Assembly (NCBI RefSeq): GCF_002557795.1
Contig: NZ_CP023777.1
Coordinates: forward strand, 5,031,001-5,095,000
Source of the DNA: Chitinophaga caeni
GTDB lineage: Bacteria > Bacteroidota > Bacteroidia > Chitinophagales > Chitinophagaceae
Reading direction: 5' to 3'
DNA: 64,000 nt
Shown in pieces: positions 47,273 through 56,069 of this stretch; the first letter of the stretch is position 1; each line of letters opens with the position of its first letter. Made by a program: the position numbers and the translations under genes. The notes under the pieces were generated by a model, which saw only the letters and a program-made list of their open reading frames with translations, searched no databases and was not told the origin of the DNA.

Positions 47273-47545
47273 TTATTTTCTGAGACCTAACTTTTCGATA
47301 AGTGCGCGGTAGCCTTCCAAGTTAGTTTTTGATAGGTAAGAAAGTAAACGCTTTCTTTGACCTACCATCTTCATCAAACCACGGTGGGTAGAGAAATCTT
47401 TCTTGTTTTCTTTCAAGTGAGCTGAAATACTAGAGATACGAACTGTCAATAAAGCGATTTGAGCTTCGATTGAACCGGTATTTTTCTCGCTACCACCAAA
47501 TTCTTTAAAAATATTTGCTGTCTTTTCTACTGTTAAGTAAGGCAT
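47273..47545 (-). CDS. rpsO: Ribosomal protein S15
   Basis: Small-subunit ribosomal protein of 90 residues that binds 16S rRNA. The family core is present: [40 protein letters not shown] and [20 protein letters not shown]. The frame extends to 47602, but the ATG at 47545 gives the normal length and follows the promoter at 47589-47619. Confidence 0.97.
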   Translation of the reverse strand: MPYLTVEKTANIFKEFGGSEKNTGSIEAQIALLTVRISSISAHLKENKKDFSTHRGLMKMVGQRKRLLSYLSKTNLEGYRALIEKLGLRK

Positions 47546-47588
47546 CTTGTAAAAAATAATAAAATTATAAGTCGCTATTTTTCCGGTG

Positions 47589-47619
47589 CAAAGGTAATGC
47601 AAATTTAGAAATTCCCAAA
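47589..47619 (-). promoter_or_regulatory. Promoter of rpsO
   Basis: On the minus strand TTTG (47619-47616), a 19-bp spacer and TACCTTTG (47596-47589) match the Bacteroidota consensus. The start codon follows about 44 bp downstream. Confidence 0.7.
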
Positions 47620-47680
47620 TTTGTTATTTATATATAGCTTTTTTCTGCCCCGGCCAACTTTTATATTAAAAAAATAAATA

Positions 47681-48376
47681 CTATGCAAAATTAATCGCCG
47701 CATTATCAGCCACTTGACCATTTTCCGTGCGGATCACCCTGGATGGGAATTTCTGTAAAACGATATAATCGTGGGTTGCCATCAGGATCGCGGTACCGTC
47801 TTCACGGCAAATCCTGAATAATAATTGCATGATCCCGTCGGAGGTTTCCGGGTCGAGGTTACCGGTAGGCTCATCTGCCAAGATCAGCTTCGGCGCATTC
47901 AGCAAGGCACGGGCAATATCCACGCGTTGTTGCTCGCCACCGCTCAGTTCGTAGGGCATCTTGAACCCCTTGGTACGCAATCCCACTTTTTCCAATACAT
48001 CGTTGATTTTATCCTCGATGTCCTTCCTGTCTTTCCAACCGGTCGCTTTCAGCACAAATTCGAGGTTATCGTGCACGGTCCTGTCGGTCAACAGTTGAAA
48101 ATCCTGGAACACCACGCCCAGGTTACGCCTCAAATAAGGCACCTTTTTCCAATCCACCTTCTTCAGATCGAATCCCACTACTTCACCGCTCCCTTCTTTA
48201 AGGGGTAAATCACCGTAAAGGGTTTTCAGCAAGCTTGACTTCCCGGAACCGGTTTTACCGATCAGGTAAACAAATTCTCCTTTATTAATGCTGATGTTCA
48301 CATCCGACAATACCAGGGCATTCCCCTGGTAAATATTTGCATTCGATAATTGAATTATGGGTTGTTCGCTGGTCAT
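47681..48376 (-). CDS. ftsE: Cell division ATP-binding protein FtsE
   Basis: A 231-residue ABC ATPase. Walker A is GKTGSGKSSLL, the Q-loop lies in VFQDFQLL, the signature is ELSGGEQQRVDIARALL and Walker B is KLILADEPTGNLD; the H-loop is ATHDY. FtsE with FtsX controls peptidoglycan hydrolases at the division site. ftsX is not adjacent in this window, as is common in Bacteroidota. The general MacB/LolD-type ATPases are close relatives, but the TVHDNLEFVLKATGW segment favours FtsE. Confidence 0.87.
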   Translation of the reverse strand: MTSEQPIIQLSNANIYQGNALVLSDVNISINKGEFVYLIGKTGSGKSSLLKTLYGDLPLKEGSGEVVGFDLKKVDWKKVPYLRRNLGVVFQDFQLLTDRTVHDNLEFVLKATGWKDRKDIEDKINDVLEKVGLRTKGFKMPYELSGGEQQRVDIARALLNAPKLILADEPTGNLDPETSDGIMQLLFRICREDGTAILMATHDYIVLQKFPSRVIRTENGQVADNAAINFA

Positions 48377-48396
48377 CGATTCTGATTTAACTTGAA

Positions 48397-48429
48397 CAAA
48401 AGTAACTAATTATACTGTCCTAATACAAA
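48397..48429 (-). promoter_or_regulatory. Promoter of ftsE
   Basis: On the minus strand TTTG (48429-48426), a 21-bp spacer and TACTTTTG (48404-48397) match the consensus; the start codon is about 20 bp further. Confidence 0.65.
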
Positions 48430-48564
48430 ATTAACGCAAGTTTCGTGCGATTTATTTGCATCTACTACGCGAAATACCAATATTATAGTAATACACATAA
48501 ACCAAAATCTGAATCCCTTGCTTCCCCTTCATTTTCAATGTAGCGGAAATAAAAATGATATTTT

Positions 48565-48600
48565 AACTATTTTTTTAGTTAACAAACTAAATATTTAGTT
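48565..48600. promoter_or_regulatory. Paired BlaI/MecI-type operators
   Basis: Two 16-bp sites with inverted AACTA/TAGTT ends, at 48565-48580 (centre all T) and 48585-48600 (perfect palindrome AACTAAATATTTAGTT), are 20 bp apart centre to centre. They lie directly before a TATATTTG box (48600-48607), about 50 bp upstream of the repressor gene, so the repressor probably controls its own operon. Confidence 0.65.
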
Positions 48601-48650
48601 ATATTTGAATTAATAAAATTGGATTTATATCTAAATACGTAAATTAAGAC

Positions 48651-49022
48651 ATGAAAACATTAACAAAGGCCGAAGAGCAAATCATGCAGGTACTGTGGAA
48701 AAAGGGGCCTTCCTTCGTGAAAGACATCATCGGGGAACTGCCTGAGCCGAAGCCCCATTACAACACTACTTCTACACTGGTAAAGATTTTAGTTGATAAG
48801 GGTTTCGTTGATTTCAACGCCTTCGGTAAATCCCATCAATACTTTGCACTGGTTAGCAAGGAAGAATATAGCAGAAGTACATTGAAAACTTTTGTCAAGG
48901 GTTACTTCGAAGGGAGTTATAGCAAGATGGTTTCCTTTTTCGTACATGACAAGTCAATGAATGTTAATGAATTGGATGCCTTGATGGAGATGATTGAGCA
49001 AGCTAAAAAAGAAAAGCAATGA
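48651..49022 (+). CDS. BlaI/MecI/CopY-family transcriptional repressor
   Basis: A 123-residue winged-helix repressor. The N-terminal LTKAEEQIMQVLWKKGPSFV and the recognition region HYNTTSTLVKILVDKGFVDF are typical of the family. The C-terminal helices mediate dimerisation. It overlaps the M56 gene by 4 bp (ATGA). In the known systems a membrane M56 sensor protease triggers cleavage of the repressor. The paired palindromes just upstream are likely its operators. No beta-lactamase gene is near, so the target stress is unknown. Confidence 0.9.
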   Translation: MKTLTKAEEQIMQVLWKKGPSFVKDIIGELPEPKPHYNTTSTLVKILVDKGFVDFNAFGKSHQYFALVSKEEYSRSTLKTFVKGYFEGSYSKMVSFFVHDKSMNVNELDALMEMIEQAKKEKQ

Positions 49023-50305
49023 CACCATTTTTTGCATACATCTGCCAAGTAGTGGCATGTTCCGGTGTATTTTACCTCTATTACCAGGTTGCGCTGAAAA
49101 ATGCAAGGCTCCACCGTTGGAACCGGTATTTTATAATGGGTAGTGTTGCTTTTTCCATGCTCGCACCCTTGATCAAGATACCTGTCCAACTGGTAAAAGA
49201 GAGCGGCAACAAGGTCAGCGACTACACCGGGAGCTTTATAGAATTGAAAACATTCGTATTTCAGCAGGATCATATTTCGCAAAACTTGCCATTATCACGA
49301 ATCATGATTTTGGCTTACCTCGCCGTATGTATCATCATGGCCATCATCTTCGTCCAGAATATATTGTCTATACAAAAACTAAAAAAGCGGGGTAGCGGCA
49401 ATACGGAGCCGGTGGGCTCATGGGTTTGTATTACCGGTGATTCGATAGAAAGCCCCTTTTCATTTATGAATACGATCTTCATGCCAACAGGGCTCCAGGA
49501 TCAACGGGTTTTACAACACGAATTGGTACATGTTAAGGAAAAGCATTCTTGGGACAATATTTTCATGGAGCTGGTAACGGCGCTTTTTTGGATTAACCCG
49601 ATCTTCCATTTCTTTAAAAAAGAATTGAACATGGTGCATGAATTTATTGCCGATGAAAAAGCCTCGGCTAGTGATGTCACGGCTTACGCGGAAAGCATCT
49701 TGTTATATTCCATGCAGGCAGGAAGCCAACCGGTAGCAAGCACATTTGCCTATGCCCCGGTTACCAGGCGCATCCATATGCTCTTAAAATCTCACCAAAT
49801 GAAAAATAATACATTACGCAAAATGCTCATCTTTCCTTTCGCCTTCTTAAGTTTCATGGCTGTAGCGGTTTCGCAGGATAAACCGGGAGAAAAAGATACT
49901 ACCGCAGAAAAAACGGTTGTCGTAGTGGCTTATGGCAGCGGTAACCCGGAACAAGAAAAGCCGGTCAAAAAAAAGGTTGATAACCCTCCCGTTTACCCAG
50001 GCGGTAACAGGGCAATGGCCAGCTTTTTAACCCAACATATTCGGTATCCTAAAGAAGCTGCCAAGGATAATGTTCAAGGTAAAGTAATTGTAAGCTTCGT
50101 TATTAACGAGGACGGTACTATATCCAGGGTGAAAACTCTCGGGAATCCAATAGGAAGCGGCCTCGAAGAAGAAGCCATGAGGGTAGTCAGAAAGATGCCG
50201 AAATGGAAACCCGGATCAGATAAGGGCGAGAAGGCCAAAGTCCTGTACCATTTGCCTATCCAATTCAACCTGGATACCCCTAAAAAAACCGGCGGTACCA
50301 AATAA
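49019..50305 (+). CDS. M56 (BlaR1-like) membrane metallopeptidase with TonB-like C-terminus
   Basis: A 428-residue membrane protein. Four hydrophobic helices surround the zinc motif HELVH (VLQHELVHVKEKHSWDN), with the third ligand region LNMVHEFIADEKAS. The last 90 residues form a TonB-like domain (HIRYPKEAAKDNVQGKVIVS, then FVINEDGTISRVKTL and AMRVVRKMPKWKPG). It has no penicillin-binding sensor domain. The overlap with the BlaI-type gene shows coupling, so it is probably the sensor or signal protease. The TonB part suggests that it contacts an outer-membrane receptor or senses envelope state. Confidence 0.88.
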   Translation: MTPFFAYICQVVACSGVFYLYYQVALKNARLHRWNRYFIMGSVAFSMLAPLIKIPVQLVKESGNKVSDYTGSFIELKTFVFQQDHISQNLPLSRIMILAYLAVCIIMAIIFVQNILSIQKLKKRGSGNTEPVGSWVCITGDSIESPFSFMNTIFMPTGLQDQRVLQHELVHVKEKHSWDNIFMELVTALFWINPIFHFFKKELNMVHEFIADEKASASDVTAYAESILLYSMQAGSQPVASTFAYAPVTRRIHMLLKSHQMKNNTLRKMLIFPFAFLSFMAVAVSQDKPGEKDTTAEKTVVVVAYGSGNPEQEKPVKKKVDNPPVYPGGNRAMASFLTQHIRYPKEAAKDNVQGKVIVSFVINEDGTISRVKTLGNPIGSGLEEEAMRVVRKMPKWKPGSDKGEKAKVLYHLPIQFNLDTPKKTGGTK

Positions 50306-50326
50306 TTATTAAAATTTTCCCTTTTT

Positions 50327-50359
50327 TTTGATTTTCCACATATTTTAAGTGTATATTTG
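50327..50359 (+). promoter_or_regulatory. Consensus promoter in the M56-purM spacer
   Basis: TTTG (50327-50330), a 21-bp spacer and TATATTTG (50352-50359) fit the Bacteroidota consensus, but no protein gene follows on this strand. The -7 box lies inside a hairpin-forming palindrome (50346-50379). Confidence 0.5.
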
Positions 50360-50365
50360 ACCCTT

Positions 50366-50460
50366 ATAATATACACTTAGGGATGATATTGTCTAAAAAT
50401 ACAGGTGATCAAGTATTTTGATGGTAATTACTATCAAGATGCTTGATCATTTGCTTTTTA
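50366..50460 (+). ncRNA. Candidate small RNA
   Basis: Transcription from the consensus promoter at 50327-50359 would start near 50366. About 40 bases later it meets a stem with TGATCAAG (50406-50413) and CTTGATCA (50442-50449) plus an inner ATCA/TGAT helix, then a T-rich run (TTTGCTTTTTA). That is the outline of a short RNA with its own terminator. No reading frame is present. The remainder of the spacer holds the purM terminator. Confidence 0.35.
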
Positions 50461-50526
50461 TAAAGTTTATATAATACTACGTTAACATTGTTTTACCCCC
50501 TTTTTCTAACTACCAAAAAATAATAA

Positions 50527-50550
50527 GCCGGGCATTTTCTAATACCCGGC
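50527..50550 (-). terminator. Intrinsic terminator of purM
   Basis: Stem GCCGGGCATT with AATACCCGGC (one G-T type pair), loop TTCT, 30 bp after the purM stop. On the minus strand it is followed by ATTATTTTTT. Confidence 0.75.
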
Positions 50551-50579
50551 ATTTATTTTTATAAAGATCCTTATATTAA

Positions 50580-51758
50580 TTATTGGTAGATAAACTCCCC
50601 GAATTCACTTTTCACCGTCACCTGCTTTTGTGTAGCGGCTTCTACCCTTCCCACTATTTGCGCGTCAATTCCGAAATTTTGCGAGATTGCAATAATGGAT
50701 TCGGCAATTTCTGCCGGTACATACAACTCCATGCGGTGCCCCATATTAAATACCTGGTACATCTCTTTCCAATCTGTTCCCGATTGCTCATGAATCAATT
50801 TGAATAATGGCGGAACCGGGAATAAGTTGTCTTTAATTACATGCAGGGAATCTATAAAATGCAATACCTTAGTTTGTGCGCCGCCGCTGCAATGCACCAT
50901 CCCGTGAATTTGTGCACGGTATTGCTCCAATACTTTCTTAATGACCGGGGCGTAGGTACGCGTGGGCGATAATACCAGTTTCCCGGCATCAACCGCGCCA
51001 AATCCCGGTACTTCGATCTTGTCGGTGAGCGACTTTTTCCCGGTAAATACTACTTCCGATGGCAAATTAGGGTCAAAACTCTCCGGGTACTTCGCTGCTA
51101 TATTCTTGCTGAATACATCATGCCGTGCGGAGGTCAAACCGTTGCTCCCCATCCCCCCGTTGTACCCTGCTTCGTAGTTGGCTTTGCCATAGGAAGCAAG
51201 GCCCACGATCACGTCGCCCGGTTGGATACGGTCATTCGAAATTACATCGGAACGCTTCATGCGGCAGGTAACGGTAGAATCCACGATGATGGTTCTTACC
51301 AAATCTCCCACATCAGCGGTTTCACCGCCCGTAGAATGGATACCGATGCCATGCGCTCTTAATTCCGACAACACTTCTTCGGTACCGTTAATGATGGCGG
51401 CGATTACCTCGCCTGGGATTAATTGTTTATTTCTCCCGATCGTGGAAGACAGCAGGATATTATCTACGGCACCCACACAAAGTAAATCATCGATATTCAT
51501 GATGATCGCATCTTGCGCGATCCCTTTCCAAACGCTGATGTCCCCCGTTTCTTTCCAATAAGTATAAGCTAATGATGATTTAGTTCCGGCGCCATCTGCA
51601 TGCATAATATTGCACCATTCTGCATCGCCGCCCAAGATATCGGGGATAATTTTGCAGAAGGCCTTCGGGAAAATTCCCTTGTCAATATTCTTGATGGCAT
51701 TATGCACATCTTCTTTCCCGGCAGACACACCGCGTTTCGCGTAGAGGTTTTGATCCAC
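50580..51758 (-). CDS. purM: Phosphoribosylformylglycinamidine cyclo-ligase (AIR synthetase)
   Basis: Purine biosynthesis enzyme that closes the imidazole ring to give AIR, using ATP. It is of the longer Bacteroidota type (392 residues). Motifs are AKRGVSAGKEDVHNAIKNID at the N-terminus, HADGAGTKSSLAYTYW, DDLLCVGAVDNILLSSTIGR, HSTGGETADVGDLVRTI, and the C-terminal MVHCSGGAQTKVLHFID. I chose the GTG at 51758 (VDQNLYAKRG). The ATG at 51824 lies upstream of a possible -7 box (TATTTTTG on the coding strand, 51809-51802), so it is less likely. Confidence 0.92.
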   Translation of the reverse strand: MDQNLYAKRGVSAGKEDVHNAIKNIDKGIFPKAFCKIIPDILGGDAEWCNIMHADGAGTKSSLAYTYWKETGDISVWKGIAQDAIIMNIDDLLCVGAVDNILLSSTIGRNKQLIPGEVIAAIINGTEEVLSELRAHGIGIHSTGGETADVGDLVRTIIVDSTVTCRMKRSDVISNDRIQPGDVIVGLASYGKANYEAGYNGGMGSNGLTSARHDVFSKNIAAKYPESFDPNLPSEVVFTGKKSLTDKIEVPGFGAVDAGKLVLSPTRTYAPVIKKVLEQYRAQIHGMVHCSGGAQTKVLHFIDSLHVIKDNLFPVPPLFKLIHEQSGTDWKEMYQVFNMGHRMELYVPAEIAESIIAISQNFGIDAQIVGRVEAATQKQVTVKSEFGEFIYQ

Positions 51759-51900
51759 TTGTTGAATATTATTTAAGTAAATTCGTTCCTGATTCAGCTT
51801 GCAAAAATAAAAGATTCTGAGCAATACCCGGTGATAGTATTGAGGAATATGCTTAAAACGTTTAGATTTGCGGGGCTTTTACCGGATTAGATCAATAAAG

Positions 51901-52845
51901 ATGCAGGTTTATAGGGATTTACAACAACTACCAAGATTCAAGAATGCAGTGATTACCATCGGGACTTTCGATGGGGTACATTACGGTCATGTTCATATTT
52001 TACAACAACTCAGGAAAGTGGCCGAAGATTGCAAGGGCGAATCTGTAGTAGTAACTTTTGATCCCCACCCCAGGGAAATTCTCTTCCCGCAAAAATCTGC
52101 CACACGGTTGTTGACTACCCTCGATGAGAAGATCGAATTGCTATCACAGCATGGCATCGACCACCTTGTCATCGTTCCATTTACTAAGGCTTTTTCCGAA
52201 TTATCGGCCAAGGAATACCTGGAGAATTTCCTGGTGCAGGTATTCAACCCCCATACTATTATTATCGGTTACGATCACCGTTTCGGGCATAACCGCGAAG
52301 GTGGCTTGCCATTATTGGAAGCAGAACAAAGCCGTTACGGTTTCCAATTGGTGGAAATCCCGCAGCAGGTTGTTGATGATCTTGCTGTTAGCTCTACCAA
52401 GATACGGAACAGCCTCATTGCCGGGGATGTGCATTTGGCAAATGAATTACTCGGTTACCCGTATTTTTTGCAGGGAACGGTGGTACATGGTGATAAATTG
52501 GGGCGTACGATCGGTTTTCCCACGGCAAATATTTCGTTGAATGATAACCGTAAACTCGTCCCGGCAAAAGGCGTCTACGCCGTGGATGTGCTGCTCGGAG
52601 GTCAAGTATTTCAAGGCGCCTTAAACATCGGTACCAGGCCTACTTTCGACAAGCTGGAGCTAAGGATAGAAGTATATATTTTTGATTTTGACAGGGAAAT
52701 TTACGGGGAATCCATCAGGGCAAACTTCCATGCATTCCTGAGGGAAGATCAAAAGTTTAATTCCGTTGACTCGCTCGTTGAACAAATAAAACTTGATGTA
52801 GAAAATGCGAAACTGTATTTCGCAGATCCTTATAGGCAGTCCTAG
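51901..52845 (+). CDS. ribF: Bifunctional riboflavin kinase / FAD synthetase
   Basis: A 314-residue enzyme making FMN and FAD from riboflavin. The N-terminal FAD-synthetase half has ITIGTFDGVHYGHVHI, VVTFDPHPREILFP, IIIGYDHRFGHNREG and SSTKIRNSL. The C-terminal riboflavin-kinase half has the HGDKLGRTIGFPTANI motif and NIGTRPTFD. The frame opens at a TTG (51868), but the ATG at 51901 fits the family. Its stop shares a CTAG tetranucleotide with the stop of the convergent holA gene. Confidence 0.94.
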   Translation: MQVYRDLQQLPRFKNAVITIGTFDGVHYGHVHILQQLRKVAEDCKGESVVVTFDPHPREILFPQKSATRLLTTLDEKIELLSQHGIDHLVIVPFTKAFSELSAKEYLENFLVQVFNPHTIIIGYDHRFGHNREGGLPLLEAEQSRYGFQLVEIPQQVVDDLAVSSTKIRNSLIAGDVHLANELLGYPYFLQGTVVHGDKLGRTIGFPTANISLNDNRKLVPAKGVYAVDVLLGGQVFQGALNIGTRPTFDKLELRIEVYIFDFDREIYGESIRANFHAFLREDQKFNSVDSLVEQIKLDVENAKLYFADPYRQS

Positions 52846-53840
52846 TCGTGCAGGATCCGGAACATCAATTCCTTCATCAGCTCCCCATCTTCAACACCGC
52901 TATCGTTAATACCGATGCTTCTCAAATTGTACTCATGGAGTAACAAGATGGCTTTTTCAGCCCCCCGGGGGCCATATTGATTGGCGGCTTTCAGGTAATC
53001 TTTAACGAAGAATGGGTGAACCCCGATTGTACCGGCGATTTCTTTCTCGCCGCCTTTAACACCGAAAACCATATTCACTTTAGCGAAATAATTATATAGT
53101 GCGGGGATCGTCATTTGGATCGGTCCCGCCTTGGGGTTAGCTGCAAAATATTGAATGATGCGCATCACTTTAGCCATATCCTTACTGCCCACGGCATTCT
53201 GTAGTTCGAATACATTGTATTCCTTACTGATGCCCACGTATTTCTCAATGTCATTTTCATCGATCTTTTTATCCGCTGGCAAATTAACAAGCAGCTTATC
53301 CAGCTCATTGGCAATGCGGGAAAGGTCGTTGCCGATATGATCGGATAATAAGATGCTGGCTTTCTGGGAGATGGCTCTACCTAAAGTACTTACATAGGCT
53401 TCAATCCAAGCAGGCACCTGGTTATCATATAATTTCTTCGATGCTAATACAACGCCTTTTTCCTTGATCAATTTCGCCATTTTGCTACGCCCGTCGATCT
53501 TACCTTGCTTGTAAGCCACTACAAAGATCGTGGAACTCAACGGCTGCTCGATATAAGCTTCCAACTTGAGCAGGTCCCGCATGGATTGCGCTTCTTTTAG
53601 GACCACTACCTGGTAATCGGCAAACATCGGGTAACGCCTACAGGCATTGATAACGGAACTCCACTCGGCATCCTTACCATATAATACGGTCAGGTTAAAG
53701 CCCTTTTCCTCTTCCGCTAATAAATGGTGCTCGGCATAATCTACCACCTGGTCAATGAAAAAGTCTTCATCTCCTTCCAACCAATAAAGCGGGCGAAATT
53801 TCTTTTGTTTCCAATCTTTGATGATCGCTTGGTAATCCAT
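52842..53840 (-). CDS. holA: DNA polymerase III delta subunit
   Basis: Clamp-loader subunit of 332 residues that opens the sliding clamp. The N-terminal region has KKFRPLYWLEGDEDFFIDQV and NACRRYPMFADYQVVVLKEA; the middle has KKIDENDIEKYVGISKEYNV. It is of normal length for HolA. The ATG at 53840 (MDYQAIIKDWKQ) is preferred. The frame also offers one at 53876, which would overlap the upstream exonuclease gene. Upstream and downstream stops overlap or abut neighbours, indicating a compact arrangement. Confidence 0.9.
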   Translation of the reverse strand: MDYQAIIKDWKQKKFRPLYWLEGDEDFFIDQVVDYAEHHLLAEEEKGFNLTVLYGKDAEWSSVINACRRYPMFADYQVVVLKEAQSMRDLLKLEAYIEQPLSSTIFVVAYKQGKIDGRSKMAKLIKEKGVVLASKKLYDNQVPAWIEAYVSTLGRAISQKASILLSDHIGNDLSRIANELDKLLVNLPADKKIDENDIEKYVGISKEYNVFELQNAVGSKDMAKVMRIIQYFAANPKAGPIQMTIPALYNYFAKVNMVFGVKGGEKEIAGTIGVHPFFVKDYLKAANQYGPRGAEKAILLLHEYNLRSIGINDSGVEDGELMKELMFRILHD

Positions 53841-53853
53841 GAATGCAAAACTA

Positions 53854-54594
53854 TTAGTTTCCTTGACTATTGCCAATCATAATTATATCTTCCGTTTCCA
53901 GTAGTGGTAAATTCTTAAATTTCAGTAGCAGCTGCGCAACGGCGACCACATCCTTCTGGCAGTACTCGGTGATCCTATGGATATCCTTTTCCTCCCAGTA
54001 TACTTTGCCGACCATGCTTCCGTCGATATCATCTTTCGGAGAGGGAATGCCCATGATAGCAGATAATAATTTCAACGAAGTATAATTCTTAAAATCCCCG
54101 AACCTCCAGAGCTGCATCGTATCAAGCATCGGCAGTTCCCAGGGTTTCATACCGTGAATTTGCAGCGCGGCGGGCAATATTAGACTACTGATTACCGACC
54201 TACGGCAAATATAGGGTATATCAAATTCCTTGATGTTATGCCCGGCAAACTGGAAGCGGGGAAATTTGAGAGAAAAACGCTGTACTAAATCCAGGAATTC
54301 TTCCAGGAGTTGAGGCTCATCATCCCCGGAAAATGATTTCATACGAAAGTTGTACTTCCCGCCATCAGCGTGGAAAAAACCGGCAGAAATACACACGATC
54401 TTACCGAACTCGGCGTAGATCCCTGCCCTTTCCATGTACCCTGCGGCAGCGTCCCCAGTTTCTGGCGCAGTTTTTGTAAATTTCTCTTCCCAGAGATATT
54501 GCATCTCGGTTGATAGATCACTAAATGAAGATACCAGCGGAACAGTTTCTATATCCAAGATTAAAAGTTGGTCAAGTGCGACATGGTTTAACAC
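53854..54594 (-). CDS. Predicted 3'-5' exonuclease (PolB-associated type)
   Basis: A 246-residue DEDD-fold exonuclease of the predicted PolB-like 3'-5' exonuclease family. Motif I is LLILDIETVP, motif II lies in FAGHNIKEFDIPYICRR and motif III is the YCQKDVVAVAQLLLKF segment. It lacks a polymerase domain. It lies directly upstream of holA, with only 13 bp between, so it may be co-transcribed with the clamp-loader gene. Its target (DNA repair or RNA) is not known. Confidence 0.87.
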   Translation of the reverse strand: MLNHVALDQLLILDIETVPLVSSFSDLSTEMQYLWEEKFTKTAPETGDAAAGYMERAGIYAEFGKIVCISAGFFHADGGKYNFRMKSFSGDDEPQLLEEFLDLVQRFSLKFPRFQFAGHNIKEFDIPYICRRSVISSLILPAALQIHGMKPWELPMLDTMQLWRFGDFKNYTSLKLLSAIMGIPSPKDDIDGSMVGKVYWEEKDIHRITEYCQKDVVAVAQLLLKFKNLPLLETEDIIMIGNSQGN

Positions 54595-54692
54595 GATGAA
54601 TGATTTTATGTTGATCTAAATATAACTAATTCTAAAACAACGTAGTTCAAATAAAATTTTACCCATACAACAATTAAAAAACAACAAATATT

Positions 54693-55661
54693 ATGGCGGA
54701 AAACACATTTAATGCCGGCCCTACCGGTCCATCTTCGTCAGGACAAGAAAAACCGAGTAACAACAAGAATGGTATCATCTACGGTGTATTAATCGCCGCA
54801 TTACTGGGTACCTGGGGATACATGTTCTACAGCAGGAGCCAAACATCCCAACAATTAAATCAACAAGAATTAACTATCGATACCATCACTACTGCCCGTG
54901 ACGAGTTGTATAGCCAATTCCAAGCAACCAACGCACGAATCGATGAATTGATCTCCCAAAATACCCGTATGGATAGCCTTGTTAAAACCAAGGATAAGGA
55001 GATTCAGGACATGAAAGCCAGGATCAGCAGTATCCTTGGAAACAAGAATGCTACGCAGGCTGAACTAGCGGAAGCCCGCAGGCTCATCGAACAATATAAG
55101 TCCAACATCGAATCTTACACTGCTACTATCGAAAGATTGGAAGGTGAAAAGATCGTATTAACCGGCGAACGTGATGTTGCCAGGAAAGAAAGAGATTCTG
55201 TTCAGACTTTGAAAGAAGACCTTGATAAGAAAATCGATCTCGGTTCCGTTCTACATGCTTCTAACATCAAGTTGACACCTTTGCGTTTGAAAGGTAGCAA
55301 GGAGATTGAAACCTCCAAAGCTAAGAAAGCGGATATGATGCGCGTGACCTTTGATTTAGATGAAAACAGGATCGCGCCAACCGGCGATAAGGAAATCTAT
55401 GTTGCTATCACGGCTCCGGATGGAACACCGTTAGCAGTAGAAGCCCTGGGCAGCGGTAAATTCACGCTGGAAGACGGTACTGAAAAATTATACACCGTTA
55501 AACAAACCATAGCTTATACCCAAGGAGAAAAAGCTGCCGTGAAAATGGATTGGAAACAAAATTCTGATTTCAAGGTGGGCGACTATAACGTTGAAATTTA
55601 CCATGACGGTTTTAAAATCGGTCAAGGTAAAGTAACCTTGAGAAAAGGCGGTTTATTTTAA
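54693..55661 (+). CDS. Single-pass membrane protein with coiled coil, function unknown
   Basis: A 322-residue protein. After a low-complexity N-terminus (TFNAGPTGPSSSGQE) comes one membrane helix (GIIYGVLIAALLGTWGYMFY), then a long coiled coil (about residues 50-190, with heptads such as SQNTRMDSLVKTKDKEIQDM). The C-terminal domain of about 120 residues is rich in beta-strands (DMMRVTFDLDENRIAP, EIYVAITAPDG). I recognise only a general resemblance to Bacteroidota envelope proteins. It is monocistronic with a terminator. Confidence 0.78.
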   Translation: MAENTFNAGPTGPSSSGQEKPSNNKNGIIYGVLIAALLGTWGYMFYSRSQTSQQLNQQELTIDTITTARDELYSQFQATNARIDELISQNTRMDSLVKTKDKEIQDMKARISSILGNKNATQAELAEARRLIEQYKSNIESYTATIERLEGEKIVLTGERDVARKERDSVQTLKEDLDKKIDLGSVLHASNIKLTPLRLKGSKEIETSKAKKADMMRVTFDLDENRIAPTGDKEIYVAITAPDGTPLAVEALGSGKFTLEDGTEKLYTVKQTIAYTQGEKAAVKMDWKQNSDFKVGDYNVEIYHDGFKIGQGKVTLRKGGLF

Positions 55662-55690
55662 GCTGAACGGAAATCATACTATATAAATCT

Positions 55691-55721
55691 AAACGCGGTT
55701 CTCAAAAGGGGCCGCGTTTTT
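55691..55721 (+). terminator. Intrinsic terminator
   Basis: Stem AAACGCGG (55691-55698) pairs with CCGCGTTT (55712-55719), followed by T. The remaining spacer to 56069 is AT-rich. A TAATTTTG box at 55813-55820 is a weak promoter candidate, and I see no gene there. Confidence 0.8.
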
Positions 55722-56069
55722 TCGTGCAAATGATTCCCGCTGGTTTGGATAAAAAATCGTTATGACTACAGAATGTTAGGATCACCTATAAATTAAATGC
55801 CCGGAATAAGTCTAATTTTGCTGGCTTTGTCAGCAGGCAGCAATAATATAACGAAAAATTGTTAAATATTAGTTATCGGATATAAAACATATATATTTTA
55901 ATTTAAAATTAACTTTCTTTGCAATAAATACAGAAATGCGATCTAAAAAATGCCATTTTTTGAAAAAAATTTAAACCATTGCTTGTTGAACAAAGCAAAA
56001 CTGCCAGATCTATTGAAAGTCCCCAACATGATTCTTGAGCTAAAGAACATTTGATAACTAAATTATATC

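Noticed and set aside
48651..50305. Beta-lactam resistance operon
   Set aside because: No beta-lactamase or penicillin-binding gene is adjacent, and the M56 protein has a TonB-like end instead of a penicillin sensor.
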